DNA of 64,000 nt from Stutzerimonas xanthomarina (GTDB lineage: Bacteria > Pseudomonadota > Gammaproteobacteria > Pseudomonadales > Pseudomonadaceae). This document shows positions 62,687 through 64,000 of the stretch, in pieces; the stretch's first letter is position 1; every line of letters begins with the position of its first letter. The notes beneath the pieces are model-generated. The model had not been told where the DNA came from and ran no database searches. It was given only the letters and a program-made list of their open reading frames with translations. The stretch lies in the NCBI RefSeq assembly GCF_003935375.1, contig NZ_RHQM01000014.1:62001-126000 (forward strand). Direction: 5' to 3'. Position numbers and translations under genes: made by a program.

Positions 62687-63172
62687 CTACTGACCTCCCA
62701 GAGCTGCATGGTTGGAGGAGGTGGCCGGTGTGCGTTGGTGCTGCCCGCTGAGGATCTTGTGCACTGTTTGCTTGGCCTGATCAGAATCCATCCATTGCAG
62801 CCAGGCCGCGTAGACGTGGGGTTTGGTCTGTTGCAGCCTGGAAATCTTGCTGGCGCTAGCTTCAATGGCTCGGCAGGAATCTCGAAATTGCACTGCTTCT
62901 GTTCTGCTATCTGAATCCAACTGGTCAAGAATCAGATCGATGAAGTCGGCGGCCCGCTGAATTGGTAAGTAGTACAGCTGCGATCCTGAATCTGGATCCT
63001 CCTTAATTTGGAGCTCGTTTTTCCAAGCCACAGCAGCAGCTTGGGCCAAGGTAGTGGGGGCGCCGAACGCGCGGAGCAGTGAGCCAAGCTCAACTCTGGA
63101 CTGCTGTGCTTGCTTGTTGAGCGCAAACAGGATTTCCGAATCAATCGGCGGCTTCTTGGTAATGGTATTCAT
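62687..63172 (-). CDS. Hypothetical protein of the mobile element
   Basis: A 161-residue protein (MNTITKKPPIDSEILFALNKQ) rich in Gln, Ser and Ala in the C-terminal half, likely helical. It is divergent from the XRE gene at 63260 and overlaps no other gene; the antirepressor-like gene follows after four bases. Function unknown. Confidence 0.65.
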   Translation of the reverse strand: MNTITKKPPIDSEILFALNKQAQQSRVELGSLLRAFGAPTTLAQAAAVAWKNELQIKEDPDSGSQLYYLPIQRAADFIDLILDQLDSDSRTEAVQFRDSCRAIEASASKISRLQQTKPHVYAAWLQWMDSDQAKQTVHKILSGQHQRTPATSSNHAALGGQ

Positions 63173-63259
63173 GACGGGCTCCGTGAACTTTTATCCAGAT
63201 AATCTGTAAATCAGATATCTGTAGATTAGATATATCATTAGTGGATTGTCAAGCTTGAG
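63173..63259. promoter_or_regulatory. Divergent promoter/operator region of the XRE regulator
   Basis: AT-rich and repeat-bearing: AATCTGTAAATCAGATATCTGTA contains the palindrome CAGATATCTG and further ATCTGTA / TAGAT half-sites (about 63197-63234). It is a typical operator arrangement for an XRE repressor acting on itself and on the minus-strand genes. Confidence 0.6.
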
Positions 63260-63523
63260 GTGTTCCCGTTGGAAAAGTCGGTGTATCGGGATGAGAACCT
63301 GGTGCTGCTCAGACTGCTAAAGCAGTGCCGAGTAGAAGCGGGTCTGACCCAGGCGGAGTTCGCTAAGGCGCTGGAGCGCCCGCAGTCGTTTGCGAGCGAT
63401 ATCGAGCGCGGCTTGCGCCGGATTGATCTCGTTCAGCTCCGTGACATCTGCCATGCGCTGAACATCGGCCTCGTTGATTTCGTTCAGCGTTTCGAGGCCG
63501 AGTTGGTAGGCAAGGGCGATTAA
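63260..63523 (+). CDS. XRE-family helix-turn-helix regulator
   Basis: An 87-residue (from GTG at 63260) or 84-residue (from TTG at 63269) protein. It consists of one HTH_3 domain: LKQCRVEAGLTQAEFAKALERPQSFASDIERGLRRIDLVQLRDIC. GAGGTG at 63257-63262 would serve well as RBS for the TTG start. It probably represses the divergent genes of the element. It overlaps the end of the next, minus-strand, gene by four bases. Confidence 0.82.
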   Translation: MFPLEKSVYRDENLVLLRLLKQCRVEAGLTQAEFAKALERPQSFASDIERGLRRIDLVQLRDICHALNIGLVDFVQRFEAELVGKGD

Positions 63524-63825
63524 GGCAGGGACTGGTTTTCTGCTTTGCCGCGTTCGCATGCTGCCGAATACAGCGCAGCAGCATCGGAGCACAGCAGCCG
63601 CAGCGCCATGATGCAGTCCAGAAGCAAATGGTTTTCCAGGGTGTTCAAGTCACTTGCGCTGGAGAGTGCGTGGAGTATGCCGACTGCGGCGTTTTGGCGA
63701 AGCTGGGCTTCGTCATGCAGTTGGCCGGAGGTGACGTCACTGCGAACTGTGAACAGGCCATTGAGCGCGTCGAGGGCTTGCGGAGCGGAGTCGATGGTGC
63801 TTGAAGGGATATTGGTCTGCTGCAT
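63520..63825 (-). CDS. Hypothetical DUF3077-like small protein
   Basis: A 101-residue, mostly helical protein (MQQTNIPSSTIDSAPQALDA ... LLLDCIMALRLLCSDAAALY). It could be a DUF3077-type small protein common in Pseudomonas, but I am not sure of the family. The ATG at 63825 follows a long structured leader (63850-63960). Its role in the element is unknown. Confidence 0.6.
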   Translation of the reverse strand: MQQTNIPSSTIDSAPQALDALNGLFTVRSDVTSGQLHDEAQLRQNAAVGILHALSSASDLNTLENHLLLDCIMALRLLCSDAAALYSAACERGKAENQSLP

Positions 63826-63849
63826 AGGGTGATCTCTTGAGTTTTAAGA

Positions 63850-63960
63850 GACCGCCACCTTCGCTTCCACACAAAGGGTGGCGGCTGCATGCGGGTGTGG
63901 AAGACCGAGACTCAAGGAACTCGGTGCGCCGAAGCGCCCCGCATGCAGCCACCATGACAC
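63850..63960 (-). ncRNA. Structured leader, probably C4-type antisense RNA
   Basis: On the minus strand, GGTGGCTGCATGCGGG (RNA 5' side, 63938-63953) pairs with CCCGCATGCAGCCGCCACC (63877-63895). Between them are hairpins GCGC-TTCG-GCGC and CCGAG/CTCGG around the motif ACCGAGTTCCTTGAGTCTCG. A second stem, CCGCCACC (63877-63884) with GGTGGCGG (63852-63859), can form downstream. The motif and structure resemble the phage P1/P7 C4 antisense RNA family, which blocks antirepressor expression. An antirepressor-like gene is in fact in the same element. Family membership is my recognition, not a covariance-model hit. Confidence 0.55.
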
Positions 63961-64000
63961 AAGAATCCTCTGGCGCTGTGTTCCTGAAGCCAGGTCTGTC

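Noticed and set aside
1-64000. CRISPR array, tRNA or rRNA genes
   Set aside because: I found no regularly spaced direct repeats and no tRNA- or rRNA-like segments; the 61002-61156 repeats are inverted pairs, not CRISPR units.

Overview
The window looks like high-GC Pseudomonas (or close relative) DNA: dense GC-rich genes with AGGAGG-type ribosome binding sites, a Pseudomonas-style malate synthase G remnant, and an integrating-element right end. Bases 1 to about 56,100 form one large catabolic gene cluster. Bases 58,022 to 64,000 are mobile-element DNA: a tyrosine recombinase, an antirepressor-like gene, an XRE repressor and a probable C4-type antisense RNA. The two parts meet at a sharp chimeric junction at about 58,020, where a headless glcB faces a headless gene of unknown type.

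Layout. 237-8051 (+): thiolase-like aldolase, orphan ABC binding protein, GMC alcohol oxidase/dehydrogenase, aldehyde dehydrogenase, enoyl-CoA hydratase, class III CoA transferase. 8157-11732 (-): TetR regulator, SDR, MaoC-type hydratase, alpha/beta hydrolase. 11908-16114 (+): second thiolase-like protein, crotonase, EHN-type epoxide hydrolase, di-iron-like PF10118 protein. 16309-17388 (-): glycerol-dehydrogenase-like protein with a small palindromic element inserted exactly at its stop codon. 17600-21235 (+): crotonase, alpha/beta hydrolase, crotonase, DapB-like reductase. 21251-26069 (-): two-component flavin monooxygenase (C1/C2 or HsaAB type), TetR, limonene-epoxide-hydrolase-like protein, KshA-like Rieske oxygenase. 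26215-34405 (-): three acyl-CoA dehydrogenase genes (one fused), CoA ligase, OYE-type Fe-S flavoenzyme. 34980-44297 (+): DUF1302, DUF1329, YCF48 and RND/MMPL envelope module, then SDR and CoA ligase. 44354-56616: isochorismatase-like protein, second fused acyl-CoA dehydrogenase, true thiolase, four more acyl-CoA dehydrogenases, DUF35, SDR, enoyl-CoA isomerase, universal stress protein.

How it may work together (inference). A hydrophobic, probably polycyclic or terpenoid/steroid-like substrate would enter through the DUF1302/RND module. The GMC and aldehyde dehydrogenases would oxidise it, and the two ligases or the CoA transferase would activate it. Beta-oxidation would follow with five alpha/beta acyl-CoA dehydrogenase pairs (three split, two fused), crotonases, MaoC, SDRs, and thiolase or aldolase. 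The Rieske oxygenase, flavin monooxygenase and two unrelated epoxide hydrolases would attack the ring system. I see no 3-ketosteroid dehydrogenase and no extradiol dioxygenase, so this is not a complete classical steroid pathway, and the substrate is unknown.

The strongest new observation is a 19-bp palindrome, about ARCTGAYnnnnnRTCAGYT. I found it ten times, always between genes and in front of nearly every transcription unit of the cluster, and never within an assigned gene. It defines a regulon, most likely controlled by one of the two TetR proteins.
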